Assembly (NCBI RefSeq): GCF_008373755.1
Contig: NZ_VUJV01000001.1
Span: forward strand, 1,134,883 to 1,198,882
Length of the DNA stretch: 64,000 nucleotides
Reading direction: 5' to 3'
Source: Nocardioides humilatus
Lineage (GTDB): Bacteria; Actinomycetota; Actinomycetes; Propionibacteriales; Nocardioidaceae
A program made the translations under genes and the position numbers. Below the pieces are notes generated by a model. It did no database searches and was not told the DNA's origin. It saw only the letters and a program-made list of their open reading frames with translations. Positions 17,647-25,885 of this stretch are shown one piece after another; the stretch's first letter is position 1, and every line of letters starts with the position of its first letter.

Positions 17647-18455
17647 CCGAGCACCGGGAACCTGCGGTCGCGGGCCAACTGGTCGAGCGCCTCCTGCATG
17701 CGGGCGCGGACGATCTCGTCGATCGCTGCGATGACGTCGACGTCGGGGTCGGAGCCGAGCTCCGCCGACAGTGCCGCGGGATCGATCGGCTCGAGCACCT
17801 GGGTCACGATCTTGGTCGGCAGCGGGATGTTGCCCACCCCGGCCGCCGTGAGACCGAAGGGGAAGCCGAACGTGATCGGCAGCAGGTCGGTGCGCATCAC
17901 CTTGCGCAGCGGCGAGAGCCGACCGAGCCACTGACCGCGGGTCAGGTGGAACTGCTGCTCCTGGCCACCAATCGAGACCACGGGCACGATCGGCACCCCG
18001 GCCGCCAGCGCCGACCGGACATAGCCCTTGCGGCCCTCGAAGTCGATGACGTTGGCCTTGAGCGTCGGGCGGAACGTGTCGTAGTCGCCGCCCGGGAAGA
18101 CGATGGTGACGGCACCCGAGGCGAGCACCTCGTGCGCGCTCTCCCGGTCAGCCGGCACGAAGCCGAGCTTGCGGAAGATCGGGCCGGCCAGCCCGGTGAA
18201 GAGCATGTCGTGGGCCAGCGTGTAGAGCGGCCGCTCGGGACCGAAGGCGTCGGCGAAGGCGACCGCGATGATCGGCACGTCCATCGCATACAGGCCGCCG
18301 GAGTGGTTGCCGACCATGAGCGCCCCACCGTCGGGCACGTTGTCCATGCCGCGGACCTCGGAGCGGAAGTAGCCCTTCATCGCCAGCTTGATCATCGGCA
18401 TGACCTTGGCGACGTAGGCAGGGTCGCGCTCGTCGAGAAGACTCTCGTCGCTCAT
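17643..18455 (-). CDS. Lysophospholipid acyltransferase family protein
   Basis: A 270-residue membrane-associated acyltransferase of the PlsC/LPLAT superfamily, transferring acyl groups to lysophosphatidate or related acceptors. Motif I reads NHSGGLYAMD: the His is present but the Asp lies further downstream than in the classical HxxxxD. This is a known actinobacterial variant pattern as far as I recall. FPGGDYDTFRP corresponds to motif III (FPEGTR-like). The ATG at 18455 overlaps the preceding stop (ATGA). With the ligase and WS/DGAT it covers the phosphatidate-to-triacylglycerol route apart from a phosphatase. Confidence 0.88.
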   Translation of the reverse strand: MSDESLLDERDPAYVAKVMPMIKLAMKGYFRSEVRGMDNVPDGGALMVGNHSGGLYAMDVPIIAVAFADAFGPERPLYTLAHDMLFTGLAGPIFRKLGFVPADRESAHEVLASGAVTIVFPGGDYDTFRPTLKANVIDFEGRKGYVRSALAAGVPIVPVVSIGGQEQQFHLTRGQWLGRLSPLRKVMRTDLLPITFGFPFGLTAAGVGNIPLPTKIVTQVLEPIDPAALSAELGSDPDVDVIAAIDEIVRARMQEALDQLARDRRFPVLG

Positions 18456-19270
18456 GCCCGCCCCCACTTGGTCTGAAGCGCGTTGCGCCAGGAGAAGTCG
18501 TGCCAGTTCTCGGGATCCTGGCACAACCGGTCGACCACCACATCCAAGACGAGCGGGTTGGCGACCATCCCGAGGTGGCTGCTCGGTACGACGACGTTCT
18601 CGGCCACCGGCGCAGCCGACGCGTCGACCGCACATCCGCGCCAGGGGACGATGCCGTCGGTCACGGAGTAGACAGCGGTGGTGGGCACCGGCACCGGGCC
18701 ACGGAGCAGCTCGACCATCGGCTTGGCCCGGTCGGAGATGCCGTGCTTGGCGCGCGACCGCTCGAACATGCCGGTGGCGCGGGTCCGCTCACCCTCGGCG
18801 CGCCAGGGCGAGCCCAGGCACACGATCTGGCGGACGTCGCCGGGGTAGGTGTGGGCGAGCCACCGGGCGAGCACGCCGCCGAAGCTCCAGCCCACGACGC
18901 TGACCGGCTCGTCGTAGGTCTTGCGGATCTCCTCGAAGCGGTCGACGAGGCCGTCGATGCGCTCGTCGGTGAGACCGATGTTGGCGCCCTGGCCCCAACC
19001 GTGGGCGCGGAAGTCGTGCCGCTCGAGGTGGCCGCGGAGCCGAGCGGTCATCGGGTCGGTGGCCTGGAAGCCGGGGATGACGAGCACGGGTCGCCCGTCA
19101 CCGCTCGGCCGACGCGGGGCGACCACGTCGATGGCGAAGGAGCTCGCCAGCTCGCCGACGAGGCGGGGCAGCTCGAGGACCATCCACGCGGCGTGGGGTC
19201 CGTTGCTCGCGGCGTGGCCGTCGGTCGGCGCGGCGCGGTCGTCGGCCCTGTCGCCCTCGAAGTCGTACAC
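18452..19270 (-). CDS. Alpha/beta-hydrolase, first gene of the neutral-lipid operon
   Basis: About 272 residues with an alpha/beta-hydrolase fold. LVIPGFQATDP is the oxyanion loop, GWSFGG the nucleophile elbow, an acid lies in SVTDGIVP and the catalytic-type His in SSHLGM. I choose GTG 19270 (VYDFEGDRAD) because GGGGGA lies five bases upstream and the KstR-type box ends 15 bases upstream. The longer frame would place the operator inside the coding region. As first gene it marks the operon start. It resembles actinobacterial lipase or PHB-depolymerase-like proteins; substrate unknown. Confidence 0.85.
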   Translation of the reverse strand: MYDFEGDRADDRAAPTDGHAASNGPHAAWMVLELPRLVGELASSFAIDVVAPRRPSGDGRPVLVIPGFQATDPMTARLRGHLERHDFRAHGWGQGANIGLTDERIDGLVDRFEEIRKTYDEPVSVVGWSFGGVLARWLAHTYPGDVRQIVCLGSPWRAEGERTRATGMFERSRAKHGISDRAKPMVELLRGPVPVPTTAVYSVTDGIVPWRGCAVDASAAPVAENVVVPSSHLGMVANPLVLDVVVDRLCQDPENWHDFSWRNALQTKWGRA

Positions 19271-19284
19271 CCGGGTCCCCCATC

Positions 19285-19298
19285 TAGAACACGTTCTA
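19285..19298. promoter_or_regulatory. KstR-type operator before the neutral-lipid operon
   Basis: TAGAAC-AC-GTTCTA, perfect six-base arms, fitting the published KstR consensus TnnAACnnGTTnnA (KstR is the TetR repressor of cholesterol catabolism in mycobacteria and rhodococci). It lies 14 bases upstream of the GTG of the first hydrolase gene, where binding would block transcription. Confidence 0.85.
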
Positions 19299-19434
19299 CT
19301 TTGTTCGAGTATGTCGGTCCCCGAGCGCTCCCGCCAAGCCCTGGCGGCCAATGTAAGGACAATCACGGGGCAGGACACCGGGATGTCATCGGCACTTCAT
19401 TGAAACTGCCATTTCTCCCCGCACGCTGGAGGAC

Positions 19435-19614
19435 ATGGACGAGACGACCCCCGGCAGCCCCGACACCACCGTCGACCGCACCCTCGAGCGGCGCGTTGCG
19501 CTGCGCAGTCGCCACGCCGAGGGCCTGACCCGACTGCTCGCCGAGCGCGCCGACCTCCGCGGCGTCCATGCACTCGCCGACTTCGTCGACGACGCCGTCC
19601 GCTGGACCGCCTGA
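19435..19614 (+). CDS. Small hypothetical protein, 59 residues
   Basis: An open frame coding for 59 residues, charged and leucine-rich with LERRVALRSRHAEGLTRLLAERADL likely a helix. Third-position GC is high throughout, and a perfect GGAGG lies before the ATG, although the spacing of two bases is short. A secreted or membrane role is unlikely because no hydrophobic segment is present. The next gene starts 48 bases downstream. I recognise no family. Confidence 0.5.
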   Translation: MDETTPGSPDTTVDRTLERRVALRSRHAEGLTRLLAERADLRGVHALADFVDDAVRWTA

Positions 19615-19662
19615 GGAGAAGCACTCCGGGGGGCGCCCACCTGCGACCTAGACTCACCGACC

Positions 19663-19959
19663 GTGATCTTCAAGCGCGTCGGGAGCGACCGGCCCTACCC
19701 CGAGCACGGGCTCGGCTCGCGCGAGTGGGCCTCCGTCCCGCCGCGCCAGGTGCGCCTCGATGAGCTGGTCACGACGAAGGACACCCTCCACCTGGCGACG
19801 CTGCTCGACGAGGACGGGACCTTCTTCGGCGACCTGTTCGCCCACGTCGTGCTGTGGCGCGACGAGCTCTACCTGGAGGACGGCCTCCACCGAGCGCTCC
19901 GGGCGGCGCTCCAGCAGCGGAGCGTGCTGCACGCCCGTGTGATCCGGATGGAAGACTGA
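19663..19959 (+). CDS. Conserved actinobacterial protein (VapB-labelled family)
   Basis: A 98-residue protein with the very conserved core PPRQVRLDELVTTKDTL, FGDLFAHVV and YLEDGLHRALRAALQQRSVLHARV. Homologues across actinobacteria are often labelled VapB-family antitoxin, but no PIN-domain toxin lies next to it, and it is consistently found beside a LytR_C protein as here. I treat the antitoxin label as unsupported. GTG start. Its stop is four bases before the next gene, so the pair is probably cotranscribed. Confidence 0.75.
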   Translation: MIFKRVGSDRPYPEHGLGSREWASVPPRQVRLDELVTTKDTLHLATLLDEDGTFFGDLFAHVVLWRDELYLEDGLHRALRAALQQRSVLHARVIRMED

Positions 19960-19963
19960 CCGC

Positions 19964-20482
19964 GTGGACACCCAGGCGCGCGCCCGCTCAGCAGTGACGT
20001 TGGCCGTGCTCGCCGTCGTGTTCATCATCGGCGTCGCGTGGGCGTGGGCGCGGGTGACCGAGCCCTTCCCGGAGAAGGCCGAGCAGCCGCCGTGCACCGA
20101 CTCCCCGGTCGCCGCCGGCGAGGTCCTGACTCCCGGCGACATCCTGGTCAACGTGCTCAACGCCAGCAGCACCGAAGGCCTGGCGAGCGACACGATGGAG
20201 GCCCTGGTGCGCAAGGGCTTCGTCGAGGGCGAGAAGGGCAACACCAGCGCGTCCACCGGCGAGGGCGGCGCCCTCATCTGGACCGACGACCCCTCCGGAC
20301 CGAGCGCCCGGCTGCTGGCCACCTACTTCGGCGGGCACGCCGAGATCGTCCAGCAGCCGACGGCCAACCCGGGCATCACCGTAGTGATCGGCGAGGACTT
20401 CCCCGGCGTCACCGACGGCCACAAGCGCATCAAGGCCGCCTCCGACACCTCGATCTGCGTCCCGCCGCCTCCGGCGTCCTGA
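19964..20482 (+). CDS. LytR C-terminal domain membrane protein
   Basis: A 172-residue protein with one N-terminal transmembrane segment (about 10-30) and an outer LytR_C domain (PF13399 type) at about 60-150, with the ILVNVLNASSTEGLASDTMEALVRKGF signature broken across residues 60-88. LytR_C domains occur in cell-wall glycopolymer ligases and in stand-alone proteins like this one. GTG start four bases after the previous stop. A cell-envelope role is expected; the substrate is unknown. Confidence 0.85.
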   Translation: MDTQARARSAVTLAVLAVVFIIGVAWAWARVTEPFPEKAEQPPCTDSPVAAGEVLTPGDILVNVLNASSTEGLASDTMEALVRKGFVEGEKGNTSASTGEGGALIWTDDPSGPSARLLATYFGGHAEIVQQPTANPGITVVIGEDFPGVTDGHKRIKAASDTSICVPPPPAS

Positions 20483-20491
20483 CGCGGGAGG

Positions 20492-22009
20492 TCAACGCCC
20501 CGAGGTCTCCCCCGGCTCCGGCCCGAGCCACTGGGCCAGCCGGCCGCCGAGGCTGACCTGGCGCAACCGCTGCTCGGTGGCCTCACGGAGCTTGCGCGGC
20601 GTGACGACGAGGAGGTCGTCGCCGTGGCGGAGGACCGTACGACGCTCCGGCACCAGCGTCTGATCGTCGCGCACGATCAGGGCGACCGACGCCCCCGGGG
20701 GCAGTCGCAGCTCGCCGATCTCCACGCCGTGGAGCCGCGACCGAGGACTGATGGTCACCTGGAGCATGTCGGCGGCCACCCGGTCGAGGGGTGCCGCCTC
20801 GAGCTCGATGTCGCGCGGCTCGGACCGCCGCGCGACCCGCAGGACCTTGGCCGCCCAGGGCAGGGTCGGCCCGGTCATCAAGGTGTCGAAGACGACCAGC
20901 ACGAAGACGATGTCGAAGAGCAGATCGGCCCGAGGCACGTCCTCTGCCAGCGGGATCGTGCTGAGCACGATGGGCACGGCCCCGCGCAGCCCGGCCCACG
21001 ACAGGAACGTCAGCTCCTGCCACGACATCCGTTGGACCACGGAGCTCACCACGACCGACAGCGGCCGCGCCACCAACGTGAGCAGGGCTCCGGCGCCGAT
21101 CGCCATGCCCACGGTCTGCACGTCGATGCGTCCGGGCGAGAGCAGCAGGCCGAGCATCACGAACAGCCCGATCTGCGCCAGCCACGCGAGTCCCTCCGAG
21201 AACGATCGGGTCGTCGCTCGGTGCGGCAGCTCGCTGTTGCCCAGGACGAGCGCGGCGACATAGACCGCGGCGAACCCGCTGGCATGGACGGCGGCCGCGG
21301 CGCCGTAGCCGAGCATCGCGAGGCACAGCACCGCGATCGGGTAGAGGCCCGAGGCAGGGAGTGCGGCGCGGCGCATGATCCAGGCACCACCGAAGCCCGC
21401 CGCGAGCCCGACGAGCACGCCGGCCACCAGCTCGAAGACGATGATCCCGACCAGGACCACCGGGCTGTGCTCGGTCGCGGCGCCACTGGCGATCAGGGTC
21501 ACCACGACGACCGTGGGTGCGTCGTTGAAGCCGGACTCCGCCTCGAGGGCCCCCGTGATCCGCCGCGGCAGCGGCACCACGCGGATGACGGAGAAGACGG
21601 CAGCTGCGTCGGTGGGCGAGGTCACCGCACCCAGGAGCACCGCGAGCTCCCACGACATGCCCAGCAACAGGTGGGCGCCCACCGCGACGACCGCGATCGA
21701 CACCGTGACCCCAATGGTCGCCAGGGAGACACCGAGCCGGACCGAACCCCGGGTCTCGCGCCAGTTCGTCGTCAGACCACCTTCGGCGAGGATCACCGCG
21801 AGGGCTCCGAACCCGATCGCGTGGGCGAGCTCGACGTCCTCGAAACCGATGCCGATGACCGACTCGCCGAGCACCACGCCCATCAGCAGGTAGATGAGCA
21901 GGCTGGGCAGACCGGCCCGCGAGGAGACGCGCACAGCAAGCACCGCCAACAGAGTGACGGCCGACCCCACCAGCAGGAAGGAGTCGAGCTGATGGACGTC
22001 GAAGGTCAT
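20492..22009 (-). CDS. Potassium/proton antiporter, CPA1 type with TrkA_C domain
   Basis: A 505-residue transporter with about 12 to 13 hydrophobic helices forming a CPA1 Na+/H+ exchanger domain (residues 1-390). The SPTDAAAVFSV and GFNDAPTV segments carry the acidic transport residues, and a C-terminal RCK_C/TrkA_C domain (about 410-490) binds regulatory ligands. This combination is the NhaP2/CvrA architecture that exports K+ (or Na+) in exchange for protons. ATG 22009 has GAGGTGAC upstream; the longer open frame to 25027 runs antisense through the next genes. It helps ion and pH homeostasis. Confidence 0.9.
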   Translation of the reverse strand: MTFDVHQLDSFLLVGSAVTLLAVLAVRVSSRAGLPSLLIYLLMGVVLGESVIGIGFEDVELAHAIGFGALAVILAEGGLTTNWRETRGSVRLGVSLATIGVTVSIAVVAVGAHLLLGMSWELAVLLGAVTSPTDAAAVFSVIRVVPLPRRITGALEAESGFNDAPTVVVVTLIASGAATEHSPVVLVGIIVFELVAGVLVGLAAGFGGAWIMRRAALPASGLYPIAVLCLAMLGYGAAAAVHASGFAAVYVAALVLGNSELPHRATTRSFSEGLAWLAQIGLFVMLGLLLSPGRIDVQTVGMAIGAGALLTLVARPLSVVVSSVVQRMSWQELTFLSWAGLRGAVPIVLSTIPLAEDVPRADLLFDIVFVLVVFDTLMTGPTLPWAAKVLRVARRSEPRDIELEAAPLDRVAADMLQVTISPRSRLHGVEIGELRLPPGASVALIVRDDQTLVPERRTVLRHGDDLLVVTPRKLREATEQRLRQVSLGGRLAQWLGPEPGETSGR

Positions 22010-22096
22010 GTCACCTCGGCTGACTCGTCGGGGCGCGGGTGCGCAGTCTATCGGTCGCGTGTGGTCGAGGGCATGGTGGACGCTCTCGCCCAGAAC

Positions 22097-22114
22097 TGAA
22101 ACGTGTTCTACATT
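22097..22114 (+). promoter_or_regulatory. KstR-type operator overlapping a leaderless promoter
   Basis: TGAAACGTGTTCTA (22097-22110) fits TnnAACnnGTTnnA exactly. A TACATT hexamer (22109-22114) overlaps its end and lies six bases before the ATG, the spacing of a -10 box for a leaderless transcript. A bound TetR protein would cover the -10 element. Confidence 0.8.
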
Positions 22115-22120
22115 TGACCC

Positions 22121-23608
22121 ATGACCGCGCCTGCCGGACTGGCCGTCCCCGCCACGATCCCTGCCCACGACGCTCCCGCGGACGCCGAGCGCTACGACGT
22201 CGTCGTCGTCGGCTTCGGTATCGCCGGTGGCTGCGCAGCCCTCGAGGCGGCCCGCGCCGGGGCCCGGGTGCTGCTGCTGGAGCGGGCTGCTGTCCACGGC
22301 GGCACGTCGAGCATGTCCGGCGGCCACTTCTACCTCGGCGCCGGCACGGCTGTGCAGAAGGCGACCGGGCACGACGACTCCGTCGACGCGATGGCCCGCT
22401 ACCTCATCGCGAGCACCAAGGACCCGGACGAGCAGAAGATCTGGGCCTACGCCGAGGGCTCGGTGGAGCACTTCGACTGGCTCGAGGCGCTCGGCTTCGA
22501 GTTCGAGCGGACCTACTTCCCCGGCAAGGCGGTCATCCAGCCCGGCACCGAGGGCCTGATGTTCACCGGCAACGAGAAGGTGTGGCCCTTCCGCAACGAC
22601 GTCCCGCCCGCCCCGCGCGGCCACAAGGTGCCGGTGCCCGGCGACACCGAGGGCACCAAGATCGTGATGGACCTGCTCCGCGACCGCATCGAGGAGGCCG
22701 GCGTCGAGGTCCGCTACGAGACCGGCGCCAGCAACCTCGTGGTGGCCGAGGACGGCGCCGTCGCCGGCGTGGCCTGGAAGAGCTTCGAGAAGACCGGCGT
22801 GGTGCTCGCCGATGCCGTCGTCATCGCGGCGGGCGGCTTCGTGATGAACCCCGACATGGTCCAGCGCTACACACCGGCCCTCGGATCGAAGCTGTTCACC
22901 CTCGGGTCCACCTACGACGACGGCCTGGGCATCCGGCTCGGCGAGTCCGTCGGCGCGGCGCTCGAGCACATGGAGGAGCCGTTCATCACGGCGCCGTTCT
23001 ACCCGCCGTCGTCGCGCTGCAAGGGCATCATCGTCAACAAGGACGGGCAGCGCTTCGTGTCCGAGGACAGCTATCACGCGCGGACGTCGTACCACGTCAT
23101 GCAGCAGCCGGACACCGTCGCCTACCTGATCGTCGACAGCGAGCACCTCGGTGAGGATCACATGCCACTGGTCCCGCTCAAGGACGGCTACGAGACCCTC
23201 GAGGACATGGAGGCGGGCCTCGGGATGCCGGCCGGCGCCCTGGTCGCGACGGTCGACCGCTACAACGAGCACGCGGCGAACGGCGAGGACCCGGACTTCC
23301 ACAAGCACCCCGACTGGCTGGCACCGCAGACCGCTGGGCCGTGGGCCGTCCTCGACCTCACGCTCGGCGTGGCGCTCTACGCCGGCTTCACCATCGGCGG
23401 CATGGCGACGACCATCGACGGCGAGGCCAAGCGCGCCGACGGCTCGGTCATCCCGGGGCTCTACGCCGCCGGTGCCTGCGCGTCCAACATCGCCCAGGAC
23501 GGCGCCGGCTACTGCTCCGGCACCCAGCTGGGCGAGGGATCGTTCTTCGGCCGGCGGGCCGGCCGTCACGCAGCCCACCAGTCTCAGCGCGCCGACTCGC
23601 TGCGCTGA
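22121..23608 (+). CDS. FAD-binding dehydrogenase, KstD/fumarate reductase family
   Basis: A 495-residue flavoprotein of the fumarate-reductase/3-ketosteroid dehydrogenase family. The N-terminal FAD fold is GFGIAGGCAALEAARAGARV, followed by the HGGTSSMSGG loop, and the C-terminal FAD motif is GLYAAGACASN. Relatives catalyse delta-1 or delta-4 desaturation of 3-ketosteroids. The KstR-type box directly in front supports a steroid-related role, but substrate specificity cannot be decided here. The start ATG has no Shine-Dalgarno sequence and fits a leaderless transcript. The aminotransferase follows after 12 bases. Confidence 0.88.
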   Translation: MTAPAGLAVPATIPAHDAPADAERYDVVVVGFGIAGGCAALEAARAGARVLLLERAAVHGGTSSMSGGHFYLGAGTAVQKATGHDDSVDAMARYLIASTKDPDEQKIWAYAEGSVEHFDWLEALGFEFERTYFPGKAVIQPGTEGLMFTGNEKVWPFRNDVPPAPRGHKVPVPGDTEGTKIVMDLLRDRIEEAGVEVRYETGASNLVVAEDGAVAGVAWKSFEKTGVVLADAVVIAAGGFVMNPDMVQRYTPALGSKLFTLGSTYDDGLGIRLGESVGAALEHMEEPFITAPFYPPSSRCKGIIVNKDGQRFVSEDSYHARTSYHVMQQPDTVAYLIVDSEHLGEDHMPLVPLKDGYETLEDMEAGLGMPAGALVATVDRYNEHAANGEDPDFHKHPDWLAPQTAGPWAVLDLTLGVALYAGFTIGGMATTIDGEAKRADGSVIPGLYAAGACASNIAQDGAGYCSGTQLGEGSFFGRRAGRHAAHQSQRADSLR

Positions 23609-23620
23609 GAGGATGACGGC

Positions 23621-24793
23621 GTGACCTCCCGTCTCGCCGCCGCCCAGCGGGCCAACGTCCCGCCGTTCCACGTGATGGACCTGCTGGCGCTCTCGGCCGA
23701 GCGACAGCAGCACCACGGCGACCTGGTCAACCTGTTGGCGGGCCAGCCCAGCAGCGGCGCGCCCGCGCCGGTCAACGCCGAGGCGATCCGGCTCCTGGGA
23801 TCCGGCGACCCGCTGGGCTACACCCCGGCCACCGGCATCGTGGAGCTGCGTCAGGCGATCGCCGACCACCACCGGCGCCGCTACGGGATCGAGGTGTCGG
23901 CCGACGAGGTCGTCGTCACGACGGGCTCGAGCGGCGGCTTCCTGCTCGCCTTCCTCGCCGCCTTCGAGGCAGGTGACCGCGTCGCGATCGCGCGCCCCGG
24001 CTACCCCTGCTACCGCAACGTCCTGGCGGCCCTCGGCTGCGAGGTCCTCGAGATCCCGACGGGATCGGACACCCGCTTCCAGCCCACCGTCGACCAGCTC
24101 GCCGAGCTGCACGCCCGGACGCTCTTCGCCGGCCTCGTCGTGGCCAGTCCCGCCAATCCGACCGGGACCATGCTGCTCCCGGCCGAGCTCGCCGCGATCG
24201 CCCGCTGGTGCGAGCAGACCGGCGTCCAGCTGGTCAGCGACGAGATCTACCACGGGATCGAATACGCGGAGGATCCCCTCGCCCGCTGCGCGTGGGAGAC
24301 CAGCCGCGAGGCGATCGTCTTCGGCTCGTTCTCCAAGTACTTCTCGATGACCGGCTGGCGCCTCGGCTGGATGCTCGCCCCGCGCCACCTGGTGCGGGCG
24401 GTCGACGTCCTCACCGGCAACTTCAGCATCTGCCCGCCGGTCCTCGCCCAGCGCGCCGCGCTGGCTGCCTTCACCCCGGAGTCCTACGCCGAGCTCGACG
24501 GGCACGTCCGGCGCTACGCGCACAACCGCGAGCTGCTCCTGGCCGGCCTCCAACGGCTCGGGGTCGAGCGGTTGGCCCCGGCCGACGGGGCGTTCTACGC
24601 CTACGCCGACATCGGCCACCTGACCGACGACTCCATGGCCTTCGCGCGCGACCTCCTGGCGCGCACCGGCGTCGCGGTCGCGACCGGCGTCGACTTCGAC
24701 ACCGCCGACGGCGGCCGGTTCATCCGGTTCAGCTTCGCTGGCGAGGCAGCCGCGATCGAGGAGGGTCTCGCCCGCCTGGACGGTGTGCTCTAG
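23621..24793 (+). CDS. Class I/II PLP-dependent aminotransferase
   Basis: A 390-residue aminotransferase. N179 in PANPTG, D207/Y210 in SDEIYHG and the PLP lysine K239 in SFSKYFSMTGWRLGW are visible; the C-terminal Arg is in RFIRFSF. The FGSFSKYFSMTGWRLGW block is typical of aspartate/alanine-type class I enzymes. GTG start with GAGAGG eight bases upstream. It lies 12 bases behind the flavoprotein gene and may share its KstR-type control. Its stop overlaps the convergent regulator gene by CTAG. The amino donor is unknown. Confidence 0.9.
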   Translation: MTSRLAAAQRANVPPFHVMDLLALSAERQQHHGDLVNLLAGQPSSGAPAPVNAEAIRLLGSGDPLGYTPATGIVELRQAIADHHRRRYGIEVSADEVVVTTGSSGGFLLAFLAAFEAGDRVAIARPGYPCYRNVLAALGCEVLEIPTGSDTRFQPTVDQLAELHARTLFAGLVVASPANPTGTMLLPAELAAIARWCEQTGVQLVSDEIYHGIEYAEDPLARCAWETSREAIVFGSFSKYFSMTGWRLGWMLAPRHLVRAVDVLTGNFSICPPVLAQRAALAAFTPESYAELDGHVRRYAHNRELLLAGLQRLGVERLAPADGAFYAYADIGHLTDDSMAFARDLLARTGVAVATGVDFDTADGGRFIRFSFAGEAAAIEEGLARLDGVL

Positions 24794-25737
24794 GTGACCG
24801 AGCCGCGGTCCCGCACGAACTCCGAGACCCGACGGATCCGCACCATGAGCGTCGCCGACGGGGTGACGAGCCCGTTGACGTAGGTCGACAGTCGCGATGC
24901 CGACGTCCCCAGCATCGACGCGAACTCGCGTTGGCTCAGCCCGCTGATCGCCACCAGCTCGCGGATCTCCCGCGCCACGAGCTCCCGCTCGCGTCGCTCG
25001 AACCGGGTGCGGTAGACCTTCGCGCACTCCTCCAGCGCGTGCACGGCCGCCGTACGTCCGGCGGCGGCGGCCAGGTCACGCACCTCCGCGCAGTACGGCG
25101 CCCACGGGTTGGCCGCGATGATCGCGAGCTGGCCGCGCCACGCAGGCATGCCGCCGTGGTCCCACGCCATCGCGACCTGGTCGGGGGTCGTCAGCACCGG
25201 TCCTGGCCGGTCCGGGTCGACGCCGGCCATGACCAACCAGAAGCCGACCTGGTAGGCGCGGTGGGCCACCTCGCCGGCCTCGTCGGCATCGAGCCCGGCC
25301 TCGCGCACCAGCAGGGCGATCCGATCGGTCAGCGACATCGCCGCGACCGCGCTGCTCGCGAGCGGCATCAGCTCGGCGCTGCCGAGCAGGGGGTCGATCG
25401 CGTTCTGGACCGTCGCGACCAAGCGATAGCCGTAGCGCTTCGCGAGCCGGCTCACGGCGATGAAGTCCTCGGCCTCCCCGAGACCCGCGAGGCCGATCAG
25501 GTTGGCCATCACCCCGACCCTCACGGCCCAACCGGGCTGGCCGATCTGGTGGACGGCCGCGGCCGGGAAGATGCCCCACATCTCCGAGCAATCACCGGCA
25601 TCGGCGCGACCGGCACGACCGATGAGCCCGAGCGTCGCCGCGTGGGCGACGCGGTTGTTCGGGTCGTCGTCGGCCTCGACCGCCGCGCGCAGCCGGGCCA
25701 GCCGGGCAGCGCTCGCCCCAGCGAGAGATGACTCCAT
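24790..25737 (-). CDS. Transcriptional regulator with C-terminal XRE-type HTH
   Basis: A 315-residue protein whose helix-turn-helix is at the C-terminus (ISGLSQREFASMLGTSASRLSTYV, about residues 260-283). About 240 residues of helical, ligand-like sequence precede it. This is the reverse of the usual XRE order, in which the HTH comes first. I start at ATG 25737, which gives a compact N-terminus; the frame extends to 25821 without a better site. A role as a regulator is likely; the N-terminal domain is not recognised. No operator is obvious in the 148 bases upstream. Confidence 0.75.
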   Translation of the reverse strand: MESSLAGASAARLARLRAAVEADDDPNNRVAHAATLGLIGRAGRADAGDCSEMWGIFPAAAVHQIGQPGWAVRVGVMANLIGLAGLGEAEDFIAVSRLAKRYGYRLVATVQNAIDPLLGSAELMPLASSAVAAMSLTDRIALLVREAGLDADEAGEVAHRAYQVGFWLVMAGVDPDRPGPVLTTPDQVAMAWDHGGMPAWRGQLAIIAANPWAPYCAEVRDLAAAAGRTAAVHALEECAKVYRTRFERRERELVAREIRELVAISGLSQREFASMLGTSASRLSTYVNGLVTPSATLMVRIRRVSEFVRDRGSVT

Positions 25738-25885
25738 GTCCCGATTCCTCACCCCAGTCGCCGGAGCGACGCCGAGAGCGGCTTGGTCTCGTCGGGGGGA
25801 TGTCCGGACCGCCACGGACAAACGATGAAGGTAACCCTAACCTGCGTTGGCGACAGGTGTGTCGGTTGCGGCGAAGTTTTACCGT

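Noticed and set aside
19663-19959. Type II toxin-antitoxin module
   Set aside because: No PIN-domain or other toxin gene is adjacent; the neighbour is a LytR_C membrane protein.
20492-25027. Open frame of 1511 codons on the minus strand
   Set aside because: Only the last 505 codons encode the antiporter; the rest is antisense to the flavoprotein and aminotransferase genes and has the composition of a GC-rich shadow frame.
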